This document shows, piece after piece, positions 14,933-23,545 of a stretch of DNA of 26,098 nucleotides (positions are counted from its first letter, which is position 1; each line of letters opens with the position of its first letter). The DNA is from Planctomycetaceae bacterium (GTDB lineage Bacteria; Planctomycetota; Planctomycetia; Pirellulales; Pirellulaceae). A program made the translations under genes and the position numbers. The notes beneath the pieces were generated by a model. It did no database searches. It was not told the origin of the DNA and saw only the letters and a program-made list of their open reading frames with translations. Where the stretch lies: NCBI GenBank assembly GCA_018658605.1, contig JABHUV010000326.1:1-26098 (forward strand), written 5' to 3'.

Positions 14933-17900
14933 TTAGCCCGCCAGTAATTCTTCAGCAACCGTCTTGATTCCCTTAAGGTCCAACTTGCCCGTACCAAGCA
15001 ACGGCAATTCGTCCACAAGCAGGAAACTATCCGGTGATGGTATAAACAAATTAGGTAACTGAAACTCTTGTGACAACTTCTGTCGTAATTGCTCAACATC
15101 CAAATCCGCTATTTTATGTAAAACGATAATTCGTTCACCCTTTTTAGGATGTGGTACTGCGGTCACCGTAGCTAACATGTCATCTGTGGAACCAAGCGCC
15201 TGATTAATGCACTCCTCAATCTTAATATGAGGCACCATTTCGCCACCGATCTTAGAAAATCGTGTCATGCGACCTGTGATTTTGATAAACCCATCTTTAT
15301 CAATGAGCGCTACGTCACCTGTCTTGTACCAATCATCCACAACAACTTCATTGGTCAAGTCTTCGCGACCATAATAGCCTTTCATAATATTAGGACCCTT
15401 GATCCATAACATCCCGGATTGATCGGTTCCCAATTCTTCATCGGTATCGAGATCTGTCACTTTCGCAGCCACGCCGGTAATCGGGCGGCCAACCGTTCCG
15501 TCCTTAGCTTCAACATGGTCTGCTGAAGCTTGACGACTCTTTGGAATATTTACGGACACCAACGGTGATGTTTCTGTCGCGCCATAGCCTTCGATAGGTC
15601 GCACAGCGAATTTCTCTTCAAACTGGTCAGCCACATCCAATGGTAGTTTTTCGGCACCAGTAATCACGACATTCAATTTCTGGAATTGTTCGGCCGTTAC
15701 ACGTCTGAGCATTCCCCGCAGAAAGGTTGGAGTCGCAATCATCACCGTTGCATCATGCTTCTGAGCCAATTCACCAATCTTTTTGGCTTCCAATGGATTC
15801 GGGTGGAACGCCACACCCAATTCGTAACAAACAACTGACCACATCGTCACGGTATACCCCATGGAATGGAACAATGGCAATATACCTAACAGTACATCCT
15901 CGTCCTGCAATCGGGCCATTGAGTTAATTGCCGCAGCATTACTCCCTACATTGGCATGCGTCAGCATTACGCCCTTAGGTACTCCGGTTGAACCTGACGT
16001 AAAAATCACTGTCAAAATATCGTTGGGGTCAATTTCATCCAAGCCAAGAGATTTAATAATCGAGTTTGCCGATGTAACATTCGCCGTCCACCAACCACCA
16101 AGCTTCTCAAACAACGTCGGGGCAAATTTTGGTTTTCGTAGATCTTCTAGATAAAACAACTCGGCATCCAAGTCACTAGCATCAAATTCAAACTTCTTCA
16201 TTGCTAAACGGCTAGCAATAATCGTCTTGATTCCAGCCACTTCGCAACAAGCATTTAAAACCGCTGCACTGACCGTGTAGTTCAAATTGACGGCCACTCG
16301 TTTATCAAGTGTCAATGCCAAATTAGCTACCACTCCACCAACACTTTGAGGAATCAACAACCCTACAAATTCTTCGTCCGCTGACAAGGCGTGGCGATTC
16401 AGCAATCTTCGCACAATCAGAGATTTTAAAAGTAGTTCTTTACCACTCAACGTAGCACCACTTGAATCCACAACTTTGTCGGCACGATTACGTTTACATT
16501 CACGGACAAAATCACATGTCACACGACTCTCATTTTGAATACGTTTATTCACTGCAACTGCTCCTAATTGCGAAACCTCTTGGCGAACCATATGTACATT
16601 ATGCACATCGTGCAAAGGTTCACCGAAATGAATCCATACAGGATATGGTATTTGCTTGGGAATTTTCCAAAAATATCGACCACGATCAAAACTAAATACA
16701 CTCCCCCACAATCCATCTAGGTATATCGGAATCACGGGAACGTCTGTTTCTGTTCGCTGCAAAACCTTTAACACACCTGGTTTGAATGCTTGTATTTGAC
16801 CAGAACGAGTTAGCGCTCCTTCGGGAAAAATACAAACCAGTTCACCATTATCCAAAGCTTTGGCTGCCGTAGCCAACGACCGTACGACACTGCGACGACC
16901 GGGAGTGATCATAATCACACCAAACATTCGCCCAAACATATTGATGATCTTGCCTGAAAAATTGCCGGCAAAGACGACCATCCGAATCGGCCGCTCGCTT
17001 GCCAATAACAATAAAATTCCATCGATCCAAGTTACATGATTGGGTACCAATAATGCACCACCTGACTCCGGAATATTCTCAATGCCCTCAAGCCGTACTC
17101 GGTACAATGTTTTACTCAACGTGAGTACTATAAATTTGATCGTCACTGAAGGAATAAGCCACACAATGTAGACTGCAATCGGGATCGTCAACGCGCCAAT
17201 GATCAAAAAGACTCCCCGTGCCGACAACATCGGTTCACCCCCAATATCCATCCGCAAACCCATAAATGCGCCATTGAGAACAAGCATTCCAACAAACGTC
17301 ATTGAATTAGTTGCCGCCAAAATTGCACCCAGCGATTTTTTTGGACTACGGTGTTGCAAATAGGCCGTGAGCGGAACTTCGAATAACCCTGCGCTGAAAC
17401 CAACTCCGCCTAACAACAGACACGCCAAATAGTATTCCCATTTGATCCGTGAACTAGGTTCAACACTTAAATTAAATGTAAACGTTTGAGGATCAATCAG
17501 CTTTAGTCCAGCATTGGAGCGCGGTTTCTCAAATTGGCTACGCTGGACAACGACGGCAACCAACTGTCCAGATTCTTGACTTGTTAGGCGTTGAAACGAA
17601 GCGATATGATCCTCAAACGTTCTATTTACTGTTAACGCATCGCCATTCACAGAGACAATTAAATCGTCTTTATTGATCCCCGAGCGCGCGGCGGGCATCC
17701 CTCGAACTAATCGCACGACGACAAACGCCTTTTCCCTCTCAGGTCCTCGATTTGCAGGATCTCCCGCTAACTCACCAATATCCGGTGGTGGTGCCTCGGA
17801 CTCGCTGCCATCATCGACTGAAATCAATGGTATTTCCCTAACCATGATTCCTAATTGAGTTTCATCAAAGATGGTGCTGTTGATGGTAAACAACATCATA

Positions 17901-18868
17901 GAACTTATCGCAATTCCAAATGCACCAATTGGCAGGATCCCTAATTGAACACGATCGCCTGAGAGCAAGCCAGCTAGCACCGAGCCAATGCAAACCCCAA
18001 CTACGACCGCTATTAAAAACGGAGTTTTGTCGACCTCGCGCCCCCCACCTGCTTCGACGACAAACTGGTCAATATTGTTCTGAGCCACTGCGCTCACAGC
18101 CCAAAAGAACATGATGCCCAGCGCGATGCGAAACATGGCGGGTTGTTGTCGTAACACACGAATGTCTTCCAGCATCGAACGTGGTGCATTTTTAGGAAAG
18201 GGACGCTCGGGATTGGCAACCTTCAGCGGCTCAATCATCAAACTAATAATCGTCCCGATAACTGCGATGCCAATGATCACCGCACCAATCAAGCTCCAAG
18301 TATATTCTGTCCCCTGGGGCGATGTCATGTCCGCCAACCAACTTCCAATGAACATCCCAAATAACGTTCCCACGACGGTCATCATGTTATAGAAACCATT
18401 GGCCGGTGATAATTTACTGGGCTTAACAATTTCCGGCAAAGCTCCCATCTTCGCTGGAAAAAACATCGCACTCTGCGCACCCATAAAAGTGAGGGAAACG
18501 AAAATCATCAGCGGTGATTGAAACCAAATAGACAACGTTCCAACGAGCATGACGAGTATTTCAGCGATCTTGCAACCAACAATCACCGAGCGTTTGCTGA
18601 AACGATCCGAAACGTAACCGGCATAGGTACTCAGCAGAATATATGGAGACACAAAACACGCTAGGCCCAATCCCAATACCGCACTTTGGCTCAAACCCCA
18701 CAGATTACCAATATCAACGTAATCTTTGGCAATTCCAATGACGAGCCAACGGAAGGTGTTGTCATTAATGCCCGTGAGCAATTGGGTCAAACAGATTGCA
18801 ATAAAGCTGCGAGAAAAGAGATTACTCTTCCCCTCGGCTAGCTTGCTTTCTGTTTTATACTCGCTCAT
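14933..18868 (-). CDS. aas: LplT-like MFS carrier / PlsC acyltransferase / acyl-ACP (or CoA) ligase fusion, with PDZ-like insert
   Basis: A 1311-aa protein joining a lysophospholipid carrier to the enzymes that re-acylate it. Seen in order: MFS region with helices from about 20 to 572 and the loop motif GYVSDRFSKRS (84-94); a 145-residue insert after helix 9 (331-475) containing a PDZ-like segment; the PlsC domain with H611-x4-D616 (NHVTWIDG) and FPEG (681-684); the adenylating ligase with the P-loop TSGSTGVPKG (957-966), YGATETSP (1095-1102), YKTGD (1181-1185) and the C-terminal catalytic Lys in GTGKLDLKG (K1295). Known: in E. coli LplT flips 2-acyl lysophospholipids inward and Aas acylates them; fusions of both are known in other bacteria. 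Inference: inner-membrane lysophospholipid recycling. All catalytic residues are intact. No ribosome site is obvious at the ATG. Confidence 0.93.
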   Translation of the reverse strand: MSEYKTESKLAEGKSNLFSRSFIAICLTQLLTGINDNTFRWLVIGIAKDYVDIGNLWGLSQSAVLGLGLACFVSPYILLSTYAGYVSDRFSKRSVIVGCKIAEILVMLVGTLSIWFQSPLMIFVSLTFMGAQSAMFFPAKMGALPEIVKPSKLSPANGFYNMMTVVGTLFGMFIGSWLADMTSPQGTEYTWSLIGAVIIGIAVIGTIISLMIEPLKVANPERPFPKNAPRSMLEDIRVLRQQPAMFRIALGIMFFWAVSAVAQNNIDQFVVEAGGGREVDKTPFLIAVVVGVCIGSVLAGLLSGDRVQLGILPIGAFGIAISSMMLFTINSTIFDETQLGIMVREIPLISVDDGSESEAPPPDIGELAGDPANRGPEREKAFVVVRLVRGMPAARSGINKDDLIVSVNGDALTVNRTFEDHIASFQRLTSQESGQLVAVVVQRSQFEKPRSNAGLKLIDPQTFTFNLSVEPSSRIKWEYYLACLLLGGVGFSAGLFEVPLTAYLQHRSPKKSLGAILAATNSMTFVGMLVLNGAFMGLRMDIGGEPMLSARGVFLIIGALTIPIAVYIVWLIPSVTIKFIVLTLSKTLYRVRLEGIENIPESGGALLVPNHVTWIDGILLLLASERPIRMVVFAGNFSGKIINMFGRMFGVIMITPGRRSVVRSLATAAKALDNGELVCIFPEGALTRSGQIQAFKPGVLKVLQRTETDVPVIPIYLDGLWGSVFSFDRGRYFWKIPKQIPYPVWIHFGEPLHDVHNVHMVRQEVSQLGAVAVNKRIQNESRVTCDFVRECKRNRADKVVDSSGATLSGKELLLKSLIVRRLLNRHALSADEEFVGLLIPQSVGGVVANLALTLDKRVAVNLNYTVSAAVLNACCEVAGIKTIIASRLAMKKFEFDASDLDAELFYLEDLRKPKFAPTLFEKLGGWWTANVTSANSIIKSLGLDEIDPNDILTVIFTSGSTGVPKGVMLTHANVGSNAAAINSMARLQDEDVLLGILPLFHSMGYTVTMWSVVCYELGVAFHPNPLEAKKIGELAQKHDATVMIATPTFLRGMLRRVTAEQFQKLNVVITGAEKLPLDVADQFEEKFAVRPIEGYGATETSPLVSVNIPKSRQASADHVEAKDGTVGRPITGVAAKVTDLDTDEELGTDQSGMLWIKGPNIMKGYYGREDLTNEVVVDDWYKTGDVALIDKDGFIKITGRMTRFSKIGGEMVPHIKIEECINQALGSTDDMLATVTAVPHPKKGERIIVLHKIADLDVEQLRQKLSQEFQLPNLFIPSPDSFLLVDELPLLGTGKLDLKGIKTVAEELLAG
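17534..17743 (-). other. PDZ-like domain inserted in the MFS part (residues about 376-445)
   Basis: Within the insert after MFS helix 9, the segment AFVVVRLVRGMPAARSGINKD and then DLIVSVNGDALT matches the bacterial PDZ pattern (V..V..G.PA..AG....D.I..VNG). It is flanked by an acidic Pro-rich linker and a beta-rich stretch before helix 10. With the usual topology (N-terminus inside), the loop after helix 9 faces the periplasm, so the PDZ would be extracytoplasmic while PlsC and ligase are cytoplasmic. The domain call is a motif reading. Confidence 0.7.
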
Positions 18869-18984
18869 ATCTAAATCGCTTTATTGAAAGTCTGTTACAT
18901 CCAAAAAGCACGGATTTTTCGATAAAAACGGAGCTACAATCGTTTTAATCCGATCGTTTCTGGAGAACCAACGAAATTATATCG

Positions 18985-19009
18985 ACACCTATTTATAGGT
19001 GTTCACCTA
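18985..19009. promoter_or_regulatory. Compound dyad CACCTA/TAGGTG/CACCTA between divergent genes
   Basis: ACACCTAT (18985-18992) and ATAGGTGT (18995-19002) form a perfect 8-bp dyad around TT; the right arm TAGGTG (18996-19001) also pairs with CACCTA at 19004-19009 across TT. The three copies lie between the starts of the Aas-like fusion (118 bp away) and the small membrane protein gene (68 bp away). This suggests an operator for a dimeric regulator, or two mutually exclusive hairpins if transcribed. Confidence 0.45.
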
Positions 19010-19077
19010 AATCTTAATACCTCTATTTTGACCATGCCAACGGATGACGCTAACAAGAATAGCAGAATAGTGCGCAC

Positions 19078-19335
19078 ATGAAAATCCAACCCCCTCAATA
19101 CTTGATGGCCGGCATTATCTTGTTGGTTTTCGGATTGCAATTCTTACTGGTCGACTCCTACGTACTCAGCGTACACGCTAGCAAGATTGTCAAATCACAA
19201 CTCGACATCGCTACCCCTGGATCGTCAAACCAATATACAGTTTGGCTGCCCCAATGGTTTTCATGGAGCCTGCTTGTCGCCGCTAGCTTCTGCTTGGTTT
19301 TGACCATTCGCACCTCTCGGCGCAGCCTATCGTGA
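19078..19335 (+). CDS. Small two-TM hypothetical membrane protein
   Basis: An 85-aa protein with two hydrophobic helices, about residues 8-29 and 61-79, joined by a 30-residue polar loop, with a basic C-terminal RTSRRS that would stay in the cytoplasm. No family is recognised. The reading frame has no competing gene on either strand, and the hydrophobic pattern argues for a real protein. No strong ribosome site is visible before the ATG. It follows the compound dyad and lies 85 bp upstream of the LRR lipoprotein gene on the same strand, so the two may be co-transcribed. Confidence 0.6.
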   Translation: MKIQPPQYLMAGIILLVFGLQFLLVDSYVLSVHASKIVKSQLDIATPGSSNQYTVWLPQWFSWSLLVAASFCLVLTIRTSRRSLS

Positions 19336-19420
19336 TTCGTTGACGAACCCATTGTATGGTATATTGATTTTCCTGTAATACTAATAATTCCGTCACCATA
19401 TAATCGAAAGCCGCTCTCGG

Positions 19421-20539
19421 ATGAAAACTCTGGTCATTACCTTTCTTTCCCTATCACTCTTTGCTCTAACTGGCTGCGACAACCGTTCCAATGATCCACC
19501 CGCACAAAGCAATACAGAATCTACATCGCAGGGAATGAGTAAACCACCTGTAGTTGAACCCGATGATTCGCTCGCCGTCGACGCATTGCAAGCACTCGGT
19601 GCTAAGTTTAAAGCAAATAGCGATAATCAAATCACAGAAGTCTCGCTGATCGGTTGTCCCGCTACAGACGACGACCTCCAGCAACTTTCTAAACTATCAA
19701 AATTGACTTCTATCCGCCTCAATGAGACACAAATCACCGATGCTGGACTGGAAACCATTGGTCAACTCAACAACTTAACTAACCTAGATTTACGCGGATG
19801 CGGCGTTAGCAACGCTGGAATGGCACATCTCGTTGGCTTAAGTAAATTGCGAGCACTTCGACTTTCTGGTGAAAGTGGAATAACGACTGTCGATGACGGA
19901 GCGTTGGCTGACATTGGGAAACTCATTAACCTCAAAGCACTCGTACTCGACCACCTTTGGGTTGGCGAAAATCTACCAGACCTTGCACCTCTACAAAACC
20001 TAGAAGAGTTATATCTCGCCAAAACGCTAATTGACGACACCTCACTGGCAGCACTCAAACAACATCCTGAGCTCAAGAAAGTACGCATCTCGCAAACACA
20101 AATTACCGATGCTGGACTGGAACAACTCACCGCGCTCGCGAATCTCACGGATCTTGATCTCAGTGAGAACAGTGTCATTTCCGATGTCGGCATGAGCCAT
20201 TTGTCTAAGATCCCAACACTTACCAAGCTCAACCTGTGGCGAGTTGCGCTTTCTGACGCAGGAATCGAACAACTCGCTGGTCTCGTAAACATGCAATGGC
20301 TCAACTTAGACAACACGTCGCTGTCAGACGACGGTCTGGCACACCTCCAAGGCATGAAAGAAATTGAATTCTTGCACCTCGGTTCAACCACCATCACGGA
20401 TGCTGGACTACCACACCTCGAAGGCTTGACGACACTCAAAGATCTCAAAGTGACACGGACCGCGGTTACCGCCGAAGCCGTCGCAGCGTTAAAAGAAAAA
20501 CTGCCCACTACCGAGATACAACTGAAGTATCTCCCGTAG
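19421..20539 (+). CDS. Leucine-rich-repeat lipoprotein
   Basis: A 372-aa protein with a lipoprotein signal: hydrophobic residues 3-15, then the lipobox LTGC with Cys19 as the lipidated residue. A Ser/Gln/Pro-rich linker (20-50) leads to about twelve leucine-rich repeats of roughly 24 residues that fill the rest, with the consensus L..L..L..L.L..T.ITDAGL..L, the bacterial 'internalin-like/TDAGL' type frequent in planctomycetes. No catalytic domain. Such repeats form a curved binding surface, so a protein- or glycan-binding role at the membrane or cell surface is likely; the ligand is unknown. Near-identical 17-bp coding stretches recur in separate repeats (19736-19752 and 20105-20121, with a diverged copy at 20396-20410), showing recent internal duplication or conversion. 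Confidence 0.9.
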   Translation: MKTLVITFLSLSLFALTGCDNRSNDPPAQSNTESTSQGMSKPPVVEPDDSLAVDALQALGAKFKANSDNQITEVSLIGCPATDDDLQQLSKLSKLTSIRLNETQITDAGLETIGQLNNLTNLDLRGCGVSNAGMAHLVGLSKLRALRLSGESGITTVDDGALADIGKLINLKALVLDHLWVGENLPDLAPLQNLEELYLAKTLIDDTSLAALKQHPELKKVRISQTQITDAGLEQLTALANLTDLDLSENSVISDVGMSHLSKIPTLTKLNLWRVALSDAGIEQLAGLVNMQWLNLDNTSLSDDGLAHLQGMKEIEFLHLGSTTITDAGLPHLEGLTTLKDLKVTRTAVTAEAVAALKEKLPTTEIQLKYLP

Positions 20540-20583
20540 TGGACAGTGCTTCTATGACACAGATTTGATTCCGCTATTCACCT

Positions 20584-21903
20584 CTACAGAATTTCAAATC
20601 CCTTGCGATACTCTTTCGTTATGTACTGAGCGGCCGCAGGGCAGTTGGTTGCCGTTAATGATTTAGCATCCCATTCCAGCTTTTCGCCTGTACGATAAGC
20701 AACGTTGCCTAACAGTACGGTTTCTGTCAAAGCACCAGAATAATTGAAATTACATGTAGTAGGTGACCCGTCTTTACAGGCTTTAATCCACTCTGCATGG
20801 TGACCAATCGACTTGGCAATCGTTTGTGCCGGTGGAGTCCAGCCTGAGAACTTATCCGTGGGAAACAAACGATAGCTGCTATAGTTTGCAAACATCATTC
20901 CCTCTTCACCAATGAACATCACACCAGAACCCGGTACGCGTTGGCCTTCGATTTCTTTAGGAATCATATTGCCATCGTACCAAGTGAAATTAAGCTGGTC
21001 ATGATTTTCCGTCTTCGGGAAAACATACTCGACTTTCAAGCCCAATGGACAAGTTTCGGGGTGTACTTCAGGTCCAGTCGCTTTACACGATATTGGATGT
21101 CGCAATCCTAGTGCCCAAAACGGCAAGTCCATATAATGGCACGCCATGTCTCCTAGTGTACCTTGGCCAAACGCCCACCAGCGGCGCCAGTTTGCGGGAT
21201 GGTAGCGGCCGGGGGCGTATGGACGCTCTTCAGCGGGGCCCAACCATAAATCCCAATTTAGGTTGTCCGGCGCTGCTGTTATTTGATCTTGAGTTGGCAG
21301 ATCGCCTCCACCCCAACCTTTGCCGACCCAAACATGTACGTCTGTAATTTTTCCTAATACTCCCGAACCAATCGCTTCCACAACTCGGCGATAATTATCA
21401 CCCGCATGAATCTGCGTACCCAATTGAGTAGCCACGCCGTACTTGGCGGCCTCTGAGGCAATCAACCGAGCTTCGAATACTGTATGACTCAATGGCTTTT
21501 CTGTGTATGTGTGTTTGCCAGCTCGAATAGCCCGCAATGCTGCCGGAGCGTGTGAATGGTCTGCGGTAGCGACAACCACTGCATCAATACGATCACCTTC
21601 TTGGTCGATCAGCTCTCGATAGTCTTCGTATTTTCGCGCATCTGGGAACTGGCCTGCAGCTCGATTAAGATAACTGGAATCAATATCGCAAATCGCAACA
21701 ATATTCTCACCCTTCACACCAGCGATATCCGCAGCCGCTCGATTGGCAGTACCAACACAGGCAATATTAATTTTTTCACTGGGTGCCGTCGATGCTTTTG
21801 CTTCAACGCTCGAGAAAACTCCCGTGGAAATCCCCGACAACACCGTTGCACCAGCACCGGTAGTTTTGAGAAAGTTACGACGATTTTGTTTCTTGATGTT
21901 CAT
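20584..21903 (-). CDS. Gfo/Idh/MocA family oxidoreductase with Tat signal
   Basis: A 439-aa NAD(P)-dependent oxidoreductase-type protein. Seen: a twin-arginine-like signal NRRNFLKTTGAG (7-18) and a hydrophobic stretch to about 32; the Rossmann start KINIACVGTANRAAADIAG (44-62) with acidic turn ICDID (71-75); VVATADHSHAP (110-120); and TEKPLSH (134-140), the EKP motif of the family; then GDMACHYMDLPFWALGL in the C-terminal alpha/beta domain. Known: planctomycetes encode many Tat-exported members, proposed to act on sugars or sugar acids, some with tightly bound cofactor carried through Tat. The substrate cannot be deduced. A ggatgga ribosome site supports the ATG at 21903. It converges on the LRR gene with a 44-bp gap. 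Confidence 0.93.
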   Translation of the reverse strand: MNIKKQNRRNFLKTTGAGATVLSGISTGVFSSVEAKASTAPSEKINIACVGTANRAAADIAGVKGENIVAICDIDSSYLNRAAGQFPDARKYEDYRELIDQEGDRIDAVVVATADHSHAPAALRAIRAGKHTYTEKPLSHTVFEARLIASEAAKYGVATQLGTQIHAGDNYRRVVEAIGSGVLGKITDVHVWVGKGWGGGDLPTQDQITAAPDNLNWDLWLGPAEERPYAPGRYHPANWRRWWAFGQGTLGDMACHYMDLPFWALGLRHPISCKATGPEVHPETCPLGLKVEYVFPKTENHDQLNFTWYDGNMIPKEIEGQRVPGSGVMFIGEEGMMFANYSSYRLFPTDKFSGWTPPAQTIAKSIGHHAEWIKACKDGSPTTCNFNYSGALTETVLLGNVAYRTGEKLEWDAKSLTATNCPAAAQYITKEYRKGFEIL

Positions 21904-22154
21904 GCTTTTCCATCCGTTAAATCAATTAAATACAAATTATCCGTTACATCGTGTTTCTATTATACACACAATAAACAAGCAGCTGTTAATGTTGCTGATG
22001 ATAATTTAAGCAGTAACATGATGCAACGACGATGATAACACACCTTGTCTATTACCTAGTTGGTAACAACACGTTCCATCATCGTCCTTTACATGTTAAA
22101 TTGACGGTTCACAAACACATAACAAACTTAGACACTCATAGTTGAAAGAACATC

Positions 22155-22592
22155 ATGGGCGCACAACAAAAAGCTGAAGAACTTGGTATTGAATTTACTC
22201 CCTCGGAGCCCGGTTACCTAAACCTATGTATTCGCAGCGGCAACCAACTCATCACCTCTGGGCACACCAGTACTGCCAAAGGCATTCTTGGCAGCAACGT
22301 CAGTGTCGACCAAGGGTACGAAGCCGCGAAAGATTGTGCTATTAAAATCCTACAATCGGTACACAACACGCATGGCACACTCGATGGACTAAAAGTCATC
22401 AAAGTACTTGGTTGTGTGTATTCCGCCGGAGATTTTACCGATCAACACTTGGTCATCAATGGCTGCTCAGATCTGCTGCACGAAATATTTGGCAAAGACG
22501 GGGATGGGTATCACGCTCGTAGTGCCTTAGGTTTTGCTGCGTTGCCGACCGGTGCTGCAGTTGAAATTGAAGCTATTTTTGAAATTCAATAA
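22155..22592 (+). CDS. RidA/YjgF family protein
   Basis: A 145-aa member of the Rid (YjgF/YER057c/UK114) family. Known: canonical RidA hydrolyses reactive enamine/imine intermediates from PLP enzymes; other subfamilies lack that activity. Seen: ITSGHTSTAKG (33-43), the ARSALGFAALPTGAAVEIEAIFEIQ tail (121-145) with Arg122 at the position of the catalytic RidA arginine and Glu139 at that of the conserved glutamate. It is longer at the N-terminus (about 15 residues) than canonical RidA and belongs to the longer 'YjgF-like' group, so the imine deaminase activity is probable but not certain. First gene of a plus-strand run, 27 bp before trhO. Confidence 0.9.
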   Translation: MGAQQKAEELGIEFTPSEPGYLNLCIRSGNQLITSGHTSTAKGILGSNVSVDQGYEAAKDCAIKILQSVHNTHGTLDGLKVIKVLGCVYSAGDFTDQHLVINGCSDLLHEIFGKDGDGYHARSALGFAALPTGAAVEIEAIFEIQ

Positions 22593-22619
22593 TTCAAATA
22601 TTCTATAGCCAATCAAACT

Positions 22620-23504
22620 ATGTCAGACACCTATACTATCACCGCCTTCTATAAATTCATCGCAATTGAAGAAGCTGATTTAGCGGATCGTCGTAGCGAA
22701 CTGCAGCGTGCCGGTTTTAAATTCCGACTCTTCGGACTGACGTTGGTCTCGACGGAAGGTGTGAATGGCACGATTGCGGGTTCAGCCCAAGGAATATCCG
22801 AATTCAAAGAATATTTACAACAAGAGTATGGCGATATTTTATTCAAAGATAGTTACTCGCAAAATCGTCCCTATAAGCGTTGGCTAGTTCAAATCCGTGA
22901 TGAAATTGTTGCGATTAAGGACAAGTCAATTTTGCCCAATGGAGATCGCAATCACATTTCACCCAAACAATGGCATGACACTCTCAGTACTGAAGAAGAT
23001 GTTGTCATTATCGATACTCGCAATATCTGCGAAACGGAAATCGGAATGTTTAAAGATGCGATTGACCCGAGACTAAACAGCTTTGGAGAATTTCCTGAAT
23101 GGGTTAAAAATAGTGGTATCGATAAAGATCAGAAAGTCCTCATGTACTGTACCGGTGGTATTCGCTGTGAAAAAGCGATCATTGCTATGCAACGCGAAGG
23201 GTACAACGAAGTGTATCAACTTAAAGACGGCATTCTCGGCTATCTCAAAAACTATCCGGACGGGCATTGGAACGGTGAGTGTTTTGTGTTCGATAACCGA
23301 GTGTCGGTAGATACCAATCTGAATCCATCAGAGCGTTATTCGTTCTGTCCACACTGTGGAGATCCTGGAGATCTCATGATTGATTGCTCCTCTTGCGAAA
23401 AACAAACCGTCATCTGTAAAACCTGTTCACAAGAAAATGACCGCAATACATGTTCAAAACATTGCGCCGAAGTCTACCGCAGAACACAGGTACCCGCAAC
23501 GTAA
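22620..23504 (+). CDS. trhO: Rhodanese-domain tRNA U34 hydroxylase
   Basis: TrhO (YceA/UPF0176) family, 294 aa. Known: it uses O2 to hydroxylate uridine 34 of certain tRNAs to ho5U, the first step to wobble modifications cmo5U/mo5U. Seen: the N-terminal ferredoxin-like domain with FGLTLVSTEGVNGTIAGS (38-55) and KDSYSQNRPYKRWLVQIRDEIV, the rhodanese domain with IIDTRNICETEIGMFKDAI (130-148) and the active loop YCTGGIRCEKA (176-186) with catalytic Cys177, and GILGYLKNYPDGHWNGECFVFDNR. The C-terminal Cys-rich tail (C243, C246, C256, C259, C266, C269, C278, C282) could bind zinc. Lies 27 bp after the RidA-like gene, 41 bp before the dioxygenase gene. Confidence 0.93.
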   Translation: MSDTYTITAFYKFIAIEEADLADRRSELQRAGFKFRLFGLTLVSTEGVNGTIAGSAQGISEFKEYLQQEYGDILFKDSYSQNRPYKRWLVQIRDEIVAIKDKSILPNGDRNHISPKQWHDTLSTEEDVVIIDTRNICETEIGMFKDAIDPRLNSFGEFPEWVKNSGIDKDQKVLMYCTGGIRCEKAIIAMQREGYNEVYQLKDGILGYLKNYPDGHWNGECFVFDNRVSVDTNLNPSERYSFCPHCGDPGDLMIDCSSCEKQTVICKTCSQENDRNTCSKHCAEVYRRTQVPAT

Positions 23505-23545
23505 TCAAACGCAGTCCACTTCTTGCTCTGTTTTGCAAACTACCA

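Noticed and set aside
19028..19056. TTGACC with 17-bp spacer and TAACAA as a sigma-70-like promoter before the small membrane gene
   Set aside because: The -10 match is poor, and one good -35 hexamer is expected by chance in this length.
19762..20508. Long 248-aa antisense frame across the LRR gene
   Set aside because: Ser/Arg-rich artefact of the repeated leucine codons of the real gene on the other strand; no start signal or domain.
21556..22035. 159-aa plus-strand frame overlapping the Gfo/Idh/MocA gene start
   Set aside because: Mostly antisense to a well-supported Tat-type oxidoreductase; no motif.
22052..22066. TTACC-TAGTT-GGTAA dyad upstream of the RidA-like gene
   Set aside because: Arms of only 5 bp; too short to support a site without conservation data.
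23450..23545. Upstream ATG extending the PhyH-like protein by 32 residues
   Set aside because: It overlaps the end of trhO, and family members start with the MLT..Q...F..DG pattern found at 23546.
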